A stretch of 9,053 bases of DNA. Source: Chthoniobacter flavus. GTDB lineage: Bacteria > Verrucomicrobiota > Verrucomicrobiia > Chthoniobacterales > Terrimicrobiaceae. Of the stretch, positions 1-6,057 are shown in pieces. The notes beneath the pieces are model-generated. The model searched no databases, was not told where the DNA came from, and saw only the letters and a program-made list of their open reading frames with translations. Made by a program: the position numbers and the translations under genes. Positions within the stretch are counted from its first letter, which is position 1. Each line of letters begins with the position of its first letter. The stretch spans positions 1 to 9,053 of the forward strand of contig CAMDOJ010000068.1 of NCBI GenBank assembly GCA_945903555.1, written 5' to 3'.

Positions 1-114
1 GCGAGTAACGGGTAACAGGTGGCTGGTGAAGGACGCGGAGATTTTGGATTTTGAATGTTGGATTAGCGGCGTAGCCGCTGTGGCGAGTTGCTGGTAACGG
101 GTGGCTGGTGAAGG
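1..114. repeat. Imperfect 32-bp direct repeat pair (1-32 and 83-114)
   Basis: Positions 1-32 and 83-114 align without gaps at 28 of 32 bases, an offset of 82 bp. The shared core ends in GGTGGCTGGTGAAGG. Between the copies lie A/T-rich short units of the GGATTTTG kind (about 41-63) and a small perfect inverted repeat, AGCGGC-GTA-GCCGCT, at 65-79. No protein is supported here. This looks like a noncoding intergenic repeat, possibly one member of a dispersed family. Only one pair is visible, so a family is inference. Confidence 0.6.
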
Positions 115-117
115 GGA

Positions 118-465
118 TTATTTCAGGCGTTTGAGATTGTTCGCTGCAAGCAGGGTGCGCATTTGGCTAATGGCGATTTCATTTAACTTGAGGAGGCGCT
201 CGGACTGGGAAATACCTTGGCGAATGAGAACGGAATTAAGGCTCTCGAGATTTGTGATGACGACAAGTTGCTCAAGCGGCGCATGGTCGCGGATGTTGCC
301 TTCGGCATCGGGATGGGCATCGCGCCATTGCTTCGCGGTCTGGCCAAAGAGGGCGACATTGAGCAGGTCGGCTTCGTTGGCATAGACGAGCGATGCTTGG
401 GCCTTGGTGAGTGTCGGCGGCAGGAGTGTTTCTTTGATGGCGTCGGTGTGGATGCGGTAATATTG
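118..465 (-). pseudogene. C-terminal remnant of a KilA-N-type protein
   Basis: Read on the minus strand, this stretch encodes about 115 residues with the look of the C-terminal region of bacterial KilA-N domain proteins: LTKAQASLVYANEADLLNVA, then NIRDHAPLEQLVVITNLESL and QSERLLKLNEIAISQM. KilA-N is a DNA-binding domain common in phages and in mobile bacterial islands. The N-terminal KilA-N DNA-binding domain itself is missing. The fragment begins at about 465, exactly where M28 peptidase sequence stops, and is in a different frame from it. It runs to a TAA at 118-120 that is probably the ancestral stop. No start codon or ribosome binding site belongs to it. The family assignment is from recalled sequence character, not a search. 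I am fairly confident that it is a relic. Confidence 0.7.
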
Positions 466-767
466 TCGTCTGCGCCAAGGGTGCCGAGAGCCGAATCGTA
501 GTGCGCCCCAATAACCCAATGAGGTTCACCCAAGCCTCAAAAATCGTGCGTCACGGCCTCGATATTGTAGCAATCGATACCATCGACTTGGAATGTCTGG
601 CGCATGACTTTCAGGCCGATGTGCAAAAAATACTTCTCGATGAAATCAGCTGCGCGCACCAATCCGGCGGGATTATTCCGAAGATTGCGCTCCTCCGCCG
701 AAAGGGCCTCGGCGATCTGAAGAAGACGACGCTCGTTATCGCTGTGTCCTTGATCGTGTTTACTCAT
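462..767 (-). pseudogene. N-terminal remnant of an M28 family zinc peptidase, broken by TGA
   Basis: From the ATG at 765-767 the frame reads about 76 residues, including LVRAADFIEKYF and QTFQVDGIDCYNIEAV. It then meets an in-frame TGA (537-539) and continues in the same frame with EPHWVIGAHYDSALGTLGAD and DN. The GAHYDS and GADDN motifs carry the first zinc-ligand His and the metal-bridging Asp of M28 aminopeptidases. Right after GADDN (about 462) the peptidase sequence stops and KilA-N sequence begins. The catalytic Glu region and the remaining metal ligands are gone, so no active enzyme can be made. The start has a strong Shine-Dalgarno sequence (769-778) and lies one base after the stop of the repeat-protein gene, so it was once translationally coupled to that gene. 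Confidence 0.8.
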
Positions 768-768
768 G

Positions 769-778
769 TCACCTCCCC
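769..778 (-). promoter_or_regulatory. Strong Shine-Dalgarno of the M28 relic, overlapping the upstream stop
   Basis: On the minus strand GGGGAGGTGA ends one base before the ATG at 767. Its last three bases are the TGA stop of the 769-1281 gene. This arrangement (stop inside the ribosome binding site) indicates an authentic old operon and termination-coupled initiation. Confidence 0.7.
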
Positions 779-1281
779 TGCGGGATCACAATCACCGCAG
801 GCTTTGCATTCTTGTTGCCGCCACTCTCGCGGGTGATGTAACTGCTCCCGAGAGGTCTGGTGGACCACGAAGCGCCTGAAGTCGAGCGGGTCTGGTAGGA
901 CTTACCAAGCGGCGATGTGGTAAGAGTGGCTCCTGATGAGGAGTCGCGGGTGATGTAGCTGTTCCCGAGCTTCGAAGTAGTCTGCGTCTGTCCACCCGGC
1001 CCTTGGGTCACGTAACTATTACCCAGCTTCGTCGTGCGCCATGTGTGGCCAGAGGAATCGCGAGTGATCGTGGTGCTGCCGAGCTGGGTGGTGGAGAAGG
1101 ATTGGCCTCCCGTCGTACGCGTCGTGTATCCCGACCCCAGCTTGGTGGTCGTGGACTGGCCGCCGCCAGAAATAGGAATGACCAGCGGCTGGGTGGAAGG
1201 AGCTTGATCCTTCGCGATCAACGAAGGGATACAGGGAATCAAGAGTGTCACCGCAAGGAATATCAACAGTCTCATGCCCAT
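769..1281 (-). CDS. Exported protein of six 19-residue Thr/Ser/Gly repeats
   Basis: I do not recognise a named family. The 170-residue product starts with a signal peptide (MGMRLLIFLAVTLLIPCIPS, cleavage probably near residue 23), so it is exported. Residues about 39-155 are tandem repeats of pattern T-T-x-L-G-x-S-Y-x-T-R-x-S-S-G. The Leu-Gly pairs lie at residues 48, 67, 86, 105, 125 and 144, a spacing of 19, 19, 19, 20 and 19. The Thr/Ser/Gly-rich alternating pattern suggests a repetitive beta structure such as a solenoid or fibre; this is inference. The tail AVIVIPQGR is hydrophobic and then basic. A second in-frame ATG two codons downstream (1273-1275) is an alternative start; neither has a clear Shine-Dalgarno. 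The gene is followed one base later by the M28 relic. Its strand, frame and signal peptide make it very likely real. Confidence 0.8.
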   Translation of the reverse strand: MGMRLLIFLAVTLLIPCIPSLIAKDQAPSTQPLVIPISGGGQSTTTKLGSGYTTRTTGGQSFSTTQLGSTTITRDSSGHTWRTTKLGNSYVTQGPGGQTQTTSKLGNSYITRDSSSGATLTTSPLGKSYQTRSTSGASWSTRPLGSSYITRESGGNKNAKPAVIVIPQGR

Positions 1282-1340
1282 AAATCTGACACATGTCTAT
1301 GATTTGCATAGCCAAATAACGGGTCCCCTCCCTCGTCATA

Positions 1341-1362
1341 GCGCAAGAAAAAATCTTGTCGC
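1341..1362. repeat. Small hairpin upstream of the repeat-protein gene
   Basis: CAAGA (1344-1348) and TCTTG (1354-1358) pair across an AAAAA loop, and GCG/CGC extend the stem past a one-base bulge (1341-1343 with 1360-1362). It lies about 60 bp upstream of the 769-1281 gene. On the minus strand it contains a T-run in the loop rather than after the stem, so it is not a standard terminator. It could be an operator or a 5' leader structure. Function is unknown. Confidence 0.35.
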
Positions 1363-1486
1363 AGACAATTCAGAACGTTTGACAACGCTGATTATGAGGG
1401 CTCTCAATGCCACCGATTCCGAATCCGTTGGGTGAAAAATAAACCCTTTGGCTCGCCAAGATCATTCAGAGAAATCAAGGACATTA

Positions 1487-1542
1487 GATTGACAGATTGA
1501 TCACTTTGATTGCATGTAATCAAAGCGATCAGTTTGTCGATC
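1487..1542. repeat. 56-bp near-perfect inverted repeat with a 6-nt loop
   Basis: The arms are 1487-1511 and 1518-1542 (25 nt each) with a GCATGT loop at 1512-1517. The inner part is GATC-A-CTTTGATT / AATCAAAG-C-GATC. Twenty-one of 25 positions are perfectly complementary. Three of the other four (1490/1539, 1495/1534, 1497/1532) are T-G pairs that would be G-U wobble pairs in a plus-strand transcript, and only 1503/1526 (A-C) fails. On the opposite strand the same positions would be A-C mismatches. There is no proper T-run after the stem, only ATGTTTTG. It is a strong hairpin or cruciform of unknown role: REP-like element, miniature mobile element, small-RNA stem or protein-binding dyad. Confidence 0.8.
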
Positions 1543-1826
1543 ATGTTTTGCCGGCGCTTCCATAATTCTGTCGGAGTTATTTGGCGAACACGCGTCGATA
1601 ATGCTCGGTCAGCACTCAAGGAATGGAGGTATTTTGTCTAAGCAAAATGATGCTGCGCGAATAAAGCGGAGTGCAGAAACCGACGAGCGTTCCTTCATCG
1701 ACTCGAATTTAAATTCCGATTCGCGCGAGATGGCTTCGACGAGGTCAGCCCAGCGTTAAACTTCCTCGGAGAGTCCTATGATGACCGACTTGCCTCAATA
1801 TAGCTTTCGCTCCGTTGCACGAAAAA

Positions 1827-2075
1827 TTACCCAAAGATAGGCCTGATGTGGCGTTCCAGCAGGTTGTGGGTGACATTGGGTCCAACGACATCAGCGTGGG
1901 CGGTGAGTGAACTTGGGTGCGATCGTTTACGGGCACCTCCTCCATGGTAGCTGCCGGCCTTATCCCGCTTGCACCAGTTTTTTCAGTGACCAATGCGCAA
2001 TGCCCAAATCCCAGGCAACCTCTTTGACTAGGGCTCGCTGGTCAACAACTGCCATCAAGATCAAGCCGAGATGTG
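1827..2075 (-). pseudogene. Possible decayed coding fragments with a helix-turn-helix-like segment
   Basis: Directly downstream of nagB the minus strand reads AVVDQRALVKEVAWDLGIAH, then SLKKLVQAG and a stop at 1960-1962. This has the look of the helix-turn-helix at the N-terminus of transposase OrfA or of a regulator. Beyond the stop, in another frame, VVGPNVTHNLLERHIRPIFG runs to a stop at 1827-1829. The two pieces may belong to one frameshifted gene, possibly an IS-type transposase. No terminal inverted repeats or catalytic DDE residues are visible, so the identity is a guess. Confidence 0.25.
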
Positions 2076-2093
2076 ACAGCGCGAGCTGCCTGT

Positions 2094-2879
2094 TTAAAGG
2101 TTGGTTTGCCATGCTGGTTTGTTTTGATAGACCCAGCGGTAATAGTCCGCGCGGGTCAGCGCGTTGGCGGCCTCGACGTCGATGATCACCTTGGTGCGAG
2201 GATGAAATTGGAGGAGCGATCCCGGCACGGAGGCGGTCACAGGCCCCTCCACACTGGCGGCAACCGCTTCGGCCTTTCCACGACCGAAGGCAAGCAGCAA
2301 ACACATGCGACTTTCCATGATTGTGCCTAGGCCCATCGTGATGACATGGTGAGGCACAGTGTCTCTCTCGGCGAAGAAACGCGTGTTGTCGCGACGGGTG
2401 CGCTCAGTGAGTGTCTTGATGCGGGTGCGCGAAGCGAGCGAGGATCCGGGCTCATTGAAGCCCAAATGGCCGTCCGAACCGAGGCCGAGTATCTGGAGAT
2501 CGATCCCGCCGGCGGCTTTGATTGCCTGTTCATAAGCTTCGCAATGAGCGGGCACATCCGCAGTCATTCCGTTTGGAATATGAATGAGGGTCGGCGGGAC
2601 ATTAATGTGTCGGAAGAAATTTTCCGCCATAAAGTAGTGGAAGGAGGCTTGGTGTGCGGGATCGAGGCCGATGTATTCGTCAAGATTGAAAGTCGTGACT
2701 CGTGCAAAATCGAGCGCCTCTTCGCTGTGCATACGGGCCAACTCGCGGTAAAGACCGCAAGGGGTGCCGCCGGTGGCCAGACCGAGCACGGAGGAGGGTT
2801 TCTCACAGATCTGGCGAGCAACGAGACGGGCCGCTACGGCGCTTGCTTCCTCGGGCGTTGGTAGAATGATGATTTCCAT
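2094..2879 (-). CDS. nagB: Glucosamine-6-phosphate deaminase
   Basis: NagB converts glucosamine-6-phosphate to fructose-6-phosphate and ammonia in the cytoplasm, the step that feeds amino sugars into glycolysis. The 261-residue product is close to the 266 of E. coli NagB and has its landmarks in order: LGLATGGTP (32-40, phosphate loop), TFNLDEYIGL (63-72), SFHYFM (79-84) and GLGSDGHLGFNEP (132-144). Aligned with E. coli, the active-site residues are Asp67, Asp136, His138, Glu143, Arg167 and Lys202. The allosteric-site residues Ser146, Arg153 and Lys155 (E. coli Ser151, Arg158, Lys160) are also kept, so activation by GlcNAc-6-phosphate is possible. The ATG at 2877-2879 is preceded by AGGGGAG ten bases upstream, which overlaps the TAG stop of the deacetylase gene. 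The two genes are therefore coupled in one operon. Confidence 0.95.
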   Translation of the reverse strand: MEIIILPTPEEASAVAARLVARQICEKPSSVLGLATGGTPCGLYRELARMHSEEALDFARVTTFNLDEYIGLDPAHQASFHYFMAENFFRHINVPPTLIHIPNGMTADVPAHCEAYEQAIKAAGGIDLQILGLGSDGHLGFNEPGSSLASRTRIKTLTERTRRDNTRFFAERDTVPHHVITMGLGTIMESRMCLLLAFGRGKAEAVAASVEGPVTASVPGSLLQFHPRTKVIIDVEAANALTRADYYRWVYQNKPAWQTNL

Positions 2880-2889
2880 GATATCGGTT

Positions 2890-2896
2890 CTCCCCT
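2890..2896 (-). promoter_or_regulatory. nagB ribosome binding site overlapping the upstream stop codon
   Basis: AGGGGAG on the minus strand lies ten bases before the nagB ATG. Its first two bases are the last two of the TAG stop (2895-2897) of the PIG-L gene. This fixes the nagB start and indicates translational coupling. Confidence 0.7.
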
Positions 2897-3749
2897 AACG
2901 ACCCATTCGGGCGTGCAGCTTGCTGCGAACATCGATGCGGAACTGCTCGATGAGCGTATCGACGAAGTCGGCGAGATCAATCGTCTCGTCGCGCACGAGC
3001 GGAGTGAGGTCCATCGCGAAAGCGATGCTCTCGGATCGATCCACCGCGTGGGATTCAAAGAAGGTGGCATTGGCTCGACGGCGACCGACCACGCCGAGGT
3101 CGTAGCGTTTGCCGCCGGCTATTTGTGAATCGAACACCCCGTTGAGTGCAGCGGCGAGGTTTTCCCTCCCATCGACGTCCTGCACCACCTTGGTATAGTC
3201 GGGCATCCAGTCTAGGTCGCGCCAGACTTCGCAACCGTAAACCACTTGCGGGCGCTGAGCGGGCGGCAGAGCTCGAATCGCCTCGATCACTGCAACAGTA
3301 ACTCCGATGTGCGTATCATGTTTATCGGCGGGATTGTGAGTATAGACCACACGAGGCTGGGTCGCACACAACACGGCGATCAAATCGTCGCGCAGTGCAG
3401 TCTCCTTAGCGCTCTTCACGGCGGAACTCGGGTAGTCAAGCTGGATCATGGCTCCGTATTGGCCAATCTGCGCAGCAAGGTTTTGCTCCTCTCGTCGGAT
3501 GGCCCTTATCTGCTCATCGCTATATCGGGCATAGGGTCCGATTCGTGCGCTGCCAGCGCCATTTGTGCATGTCACGCCGCCGAACCATTCCGCATCCTTT
3601 TGATAGCAAGCGAGGATGCCGTGGAAGGCCATGAATTCAAGGTCGTCTTGATGCGCTCCAATGCCAAGATGGGTAACTCGGGCAAGTGCTTCGGGAGCAA
3701 CTTTTCCGTCCGGAATGAAAAGTTGGGCGGCGGGCTGGTGGAATGTCAT
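2895..3749 (-). CDS. PIG-L (LmbE-like) family N-acetyl sugar deacetylase
   Basis: PIG-L enzymes are zinc-dependent deacetylases that remove the acetyl group from N-acetylglucosamine-type sugars and conjugates. In the 284-residue product the signature AHQDDLE (residues 32-38) supplies His33 and Asp36 as metal ligands and Asp35 as the likely general base. HDTH (144-147) supplies the third ligand, His147. There is no signal peptide, so it is probably cytoplasmic. It is directly followed by nagB with a 15-bp gap. Known family context: some Bacteroidetes proteins fuse a NagB-like domain to a PIG-L domain, so this split pair probably acts on the same substrate, deacetylating GlcNAc or GlcNAc-6-phosphate before deamination (inference). 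The exact substrate is not readable. The ATG at 3749 has no clear Shine-Dalgarno. Other PIG-L roles, such as bacillithiol or antibiotic biosynthesis, are less likely beside nagB. Confidence 0.9.
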   Translation of the reverse strand: MTFHQPAAQLFIPDGKVAPEALARVTHLGIGAHQDDLEFMAFHGILACYQKDAEWFGGVTCTNGAGSARIGPYARYSDEQIRAIRREEQNLAAQIGQYGAMIQLDYPSSAVKSAKETALRDDLIAVLCATQPRVVYTHNPADKHDTHIGVTVAVIEAIRALPPAQRPQVVYGCEVWRDLDWMPDYTKVVQDVDGRENLAAALNGVFDSQIAGGKRYDLGVVGRRRANATFFESHAVDRSESIAFAMDLTPLVRDETIDLADFVDTLIEQFRIDVRSKLHARMGR

Positions 3750-4309
3750 GTTGGAATATCAGGGATTGGTTTTGCTAAGACTCACTGCAGCGATAGCCTG
3801 GCATACGGGTCAACTTTTTTTCATCTGGCAGGTGCAATTCGAAGTGGGCAGCCAGATCAGGGTATTCATGTTAGATCACCTCGATGGCTTTTTAGAAGCG
3901 CGAAACCAACCCGACTCCCGCTCCAGAGAGAGAATCAAAGGGAAGCGCCAGCATCGACTCTCAAGGCGTAGGCTCGTTGAACGTGAACTGGGGGGAATGT
4001 AGCCATGGTCGAGGATGGGAGTCATAGTGAGCTATAGGTTTGGGATGAATTGTATCTGAAATGTGTCTTGGTTTTAAATGCCGCACTCCCTGCCAAAAGT
4101 CTTAACTAGTGGGCCCTAATTAATAAAACATAATCTTTGTGGGCAATGTAGTATACCCGACTCATGAATTTCGCCTCCATCGAAGGTTTCTAAAATCGAA
4201 CCAAATTGGACTCACCCCTCGGCTCTAAATCCGCGCTCAACTTCAAATCTCCCCGAGTTGGCCCACGAAAATCGGACCAAGGGCTAAGAGATAAAAAAGC
4301 GATGGAAAA
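3750..4309. other. Intergenic stretch upstream of the PIG-L gene; possible decayed coding scrap at 3776-3870
   Basis: No intact gene is supported. On the minus strand a frame from 3870 to the stop at 3776-3778 reads HEYPDLAAHFELHLPDEKKL followed by TRMPGYRCSES. It is preceded by an in-frame stop (3871-3873) and KAIEVI. It is protein-like but has no start and I cannot name it. The region must contain the promoter of the PIG-L/nagB operon. I see TTGACC on the minus strand near 3810 but no good -10 box at the right spacing. The part from 4050 to 4200 is A/T-rich and featureless to me. Confidence 0.4.
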
Positions 4310-4366
4310 AAGGCCTGAAGAGGCTCCGGTGATGATGGCGGTACAGTCGCGGGTAGAGAACTTCAT
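4310..4366 (-). pseudogene. 19-codon N-terminal relic of a short-chain dehydrogenase/reductase
   Basis: From an ATG at 4364-4366 the minus strand reads MKFSTRDCTAIITGASSGL and then loses all resemblance to the family. TGASSGLG is the glycine-rich cofactor-binding motif (TGxxxGxG) of SDR oxidoreductases, and here it is cut exactly before the last Gly. A Shine-Dalgarno AGGAAAGG (4378-4385) lies 11 bases upstream, so the original start region survives. The sequence after the break (about 4311) is A/T-rich with no SDR core such as a YxxxK active site. It lies divergently to the cupin gene, 50 bp away, so it is probably the remnant of a deleted neighbour. Confidence 0.65.
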
Positions 4367-4416
4367 ACGTGAGCTTGCCTTTCCTGGGACCGCGTTCGAC
4401 GATGACAGTCGCATTT

Positions 4417-4776
4417 ATGACGATCAACCAGCTTTCCCAACAAACGCCATTCACCACCAAAGATGGCAGCACGATCCGTAGCATCCTAGATCAAACTAAT
4501 GCACCAGTCCAAAAACAATCCCTCGCCGAAGCCACCATCCCCGAAGGCCAACACACCGAGCGACACTACCACAAGCTCAGCGAGGAATTCTATTTCATCC
4601 TCGAAGGCGCTGGAACCATGGAAATCGATGGAGTAATTCGCCCAGTCAGCCCAGGCGACGCTATCCTGATCCCACCTAGCGCCTGGCACCAAATCACCGC
4701 GACCAAACGCCTCCGCCTACTCTGTTGCTGCGCGCCGCCTTACAGCCATGAGGATACGTATTTTTTGACTGACTGA
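4417..4776 (+). CDS. Single-domain cupin protein
   Basis: This is the only clear plus-strand gene. The 119-residue product carries both cupin motifs. Motif 1 runs HYHKLSEEFYFILEGAG with probable metal ligands His50, His52 and Glu56 or Glu57. Motif 2 is PGDAILIPPSAWHQI with His91. Small cupins bind a metal in a beta barrel and may act as isomerases, dioxygenases or sugar-binding proteins; the substrate cannot be read here. Three consecutive cysteines (LLCCCAPP, about 103-105) precede the C-terminus. I chose the ATG at 4417 because MTINQL fits the usual family N-terminus. ATG 4402 is also possible. A GTG at 4369 is unlikely because it would overlap the start region of the divergent dehydrogenase relic. 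No clear Shine-Dalgarno precedes any of the three. The stop is followed by a tandem ACTGATAG pair. Confidence 0.85.
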   Translation: MTINQLSQQTPFTTKDGSTIRSILDQTNAPVQKQSLAEATIPEGQHTERHYHKLSEEFYFILEGAGTMEIDGVIRPVSPGDAILIPPSAWHQITATKRLRLLCCCAPPYSHEDTYFLTD

Positions 4777-4819
4777 TAGGACTGATAGCAAATCGCTTTC
4801 GTCCCTCCAGGACGTTGGC

Positions 4820-5191
4820 CTAGAGTTTGAAGCTGAAAGCGGTGATTTCCATACCCAGATTCCAAATCGGGCTTTGAATGTCAATTTCCCGCCAATTTGT
4901 GATTCTGGGAAGGCCCCGAACCTCTCGGGCAGAAGAAACCTTCGCTCTCCTTAGAGAATCCAAGTTTCTACGGAGGGCGAGGTTGTGGCGAACCCCAGGT
5001 AAATCAAAAGCGCTCTTGCCTCTCACATACAGACCGGGTGAGTTTCTCTGGAGGAGATGAATACAAGAGGGAGCGTCGAGCGTGTCGGAGGGATAAGCAT
5101 AGACTCCGTGACACAGCCTAACGAGCCAGCCGCTTTTCACATAATGGGCGGCTTGTTTAGCGGAGCCCTTTTGAACAGCCAACGCCTCCAC
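4820..5191 (-). pseudogene. Truncated, frameshifted AbiEi-like antitoxin relic
   Basis: AbiEi proteins are the antitoxin and repressor half of type IV AbiE toxin-antitoxin systems. Full-length members are about twice this size. The first 74 codons look right: AAHYVKSGWLVRLCHGVYAY is the typical winged helix-turn-helix, and YVRGKSAFDLPGVRHNLALR begins the next domain. Just after Arg74 (about 4970) the similarity moves to the +1 frame, which reads ETWIL, a stop (TAA), then GERRFLLPERFGAF. The original frame's end, NLGMEITAFSFKL, again resembles the family before the stop at 4820. So there is at least one frame change and one nonsense codon, and the C-terminal half is lost. The GTG start at 5191 may not be the ancestral one, because family-like sequence (NSFPFD) continues upstream without a start. 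No AbiEii toxin gene lies downstream. Confidence 0.65.
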
Positions 5192-5243
5192 GTCAAAGGG
5201 AAACGAGTTCAGGACTGAATTCCCGTTAGTACACGCGACGATC

Positions 5244-6050
5244 TTACCGGCTGCCCAGTTCGGGAGTCAGCCAGACCTCTTTGAGCACCTGAACTCGATT
5301 GCTCCAAAGGGAACTACCCCCTTTGCGGATCGAGACCTCTCGCACACCCTCCTCGACATCTGTCGTGATGGGCGTGTTGCCCACAAAGTTTCCATCTATA
5401 AAAAGGTCCAATCCTTGAATTTCAGTCCCGCCGGAAGTTGGCTTGATAAGCACTTTGTGGCGCGGCACCGACTCCGACTTTGTCACGTTGGCAAATGGGA
5501 TTTTTGTGAGTGAAGATTTCATCTCGGCAGCACAGGCATCTAGGGCTCGGCGGTTATCGAGTCTTTTCACAAACTGCCTTTGCACTACGATGCGACCGCT
5601 CTCGACTTCAAGGGCTTTGACAGTGATGGCGGCATCGCTATGGCTTCGGACGATGTTTTCCGTGATGCCATAGGCCGAAACACTTTCGCGGGACTGCGTG
5701 ACCCGATTTTTAGCGATGCTCACGATGAGCAAAATATCCGCCCCAGCGAGACGGCCAAGGCGCGCCCGATCATTGACCACGTTGTTATAAGCCAATCCCT
5801 GTTCGGAAAGGATTTTTTCGAGGTGTCGGCGGCTCACAAGTGAAACGCCAGTGGACTCCATCACGCCGGCCTCAGCTAGGGATTCCACCATTTCAAGCCC
5901 ACCCTCGCCCACTTCCCCACTGAGATCTTCGGCGATCACGGCTAGAGCAGGTTCGCGCGCGGAGAGATTGCCAACCATAAGAAAGGCAACCAAGCCGCTC
6001 ATGATTCCGCGAAAAATAACTCCCTCGCCCGATTTTCTTTTTTTAGTCAC
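5244..6050 (-). CDS. Exported CsgG-like protein with a C-terminal PEGA-like domain
   Basis: The 268-residue product starts with a basic n-region and a hydrophobic core (about 14-31) ending NLSA, a likely signal peptide, so it acts beyond the cytoplasmic membrane. Residues about 35-185 resemble the CsgG/curli-assembly and related periplasmic fold: LVSRRHLEKILSEQGL (71-86), GRLAGADILLIVSI (99-112) and a later strand AAITVKALEVESGRIV (140-155). Residues about 199-255, including LDLFIDGNFVGNTPI, look like a PEGA domain, a small beta sandwich found in surface proteins. It lacks a lipobox cysteine, unlike true CsgG. The start is GTG with AAGGAAG seven bases upstream. The next gene upstream (34 bp) also has a CsgG-like domain, so the two probably work together in the envelope. 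The function is inferred from fold resemblance only. Confidence 0.75.
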   Translation of the reverse strand: MTKKRKSGEGVIFRGIMSGLVAFLMVGNLSAREPALAVIAEDLSGEVGEGGLEMVESLAEAGVMESTGVSLVSRRHLEKILSEQGLAYNNVVNDRARLGRLAGADILLIVSIAKNRVTQSRESVSAYGITENIVRSHSDAAITVKALEVESGRIVVQRQFVKRLDNRRALDACAAEMKSSLTKIPFANVTKSESVPRHKVLIKPTSGGTEIQGLDLFIDGNFVGNTPITTDVEEGVREVSIRKGGSSLWSNRVQVLKEVWLTPELGSR

Positions 6051-6057
6051 TTCGTAT

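Larger units (their letters stand above)
1282..2093. other. Long stretch without a convincing intact gene
   Basis: No reading frame here has a start, ribosome binding site and protein-like composition over a useful length. A 71-codon minus-strand frame (1404-1619) runs through the 56-bp dyad and is not convincing. Short protein-like pieces occur in shifting minus-strand frames: about 1620-1745, then 1827-1900, then 1960-2075. This suggests decayed coding sequence. A perfect 12-bp palindrome, GAATTTAAATTC, lies near 1705, and a 6-bp hairpin ATTTTG/CAAAAT lies at 1631-1648. The two clearest items are listed separately. Confidence 0.5.

Noticed and set aside
537..539. In-frame TGA in the M28 gene read as selenocysteine
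   Set aside because: The gene is also truncated at about 462 and lacks most of its catalytic residues, M28 peptidases do not use Sec at this place, and I see no SECIS-like hairpin. A nonsense mutation in a pseudogene is simpler.
820..1170. Regularly spaced repeats as a CRISPR array
   Set aside because: The 57-bp periodicity is in-frame coding repetition of 19 residues with diverged units, without identical repeats or unique spacers.
1404..1619. 71-codon minus-strand reading frame
   Set aside because: It contains the whole 56-bp inverted repeat, has no Shine-Dalgarno and no family resemblance. I treat the dyad as the real signal.
1960..2075. A complete insertion sequence downstream of nagB
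   Set aside because: Only one helix-turn-helix-like piece is visible, with no terminal inverted repeats, target duplication or catalytic domain.
2346..2864. 172-codon plus-strand reading frame
   Set aside because: It lies wholly antisense to nagB, whose catalytic motifs are intact; its composition is not protein-like.
3246..3971. 241-codon plus-strand reading frame
   Set aside because: It is antisense to the well-supported PIG-L gene, has no ribosome binding site and no recognisable domain. It arises from the codon bias of the opposite strand.
4800..4814. CGTCC/GGACG stem after the cupin gene as a terminator
   Set aside because: Only five base pairs and no T-run follows, so it is too weak to call an intrinsic terminator.
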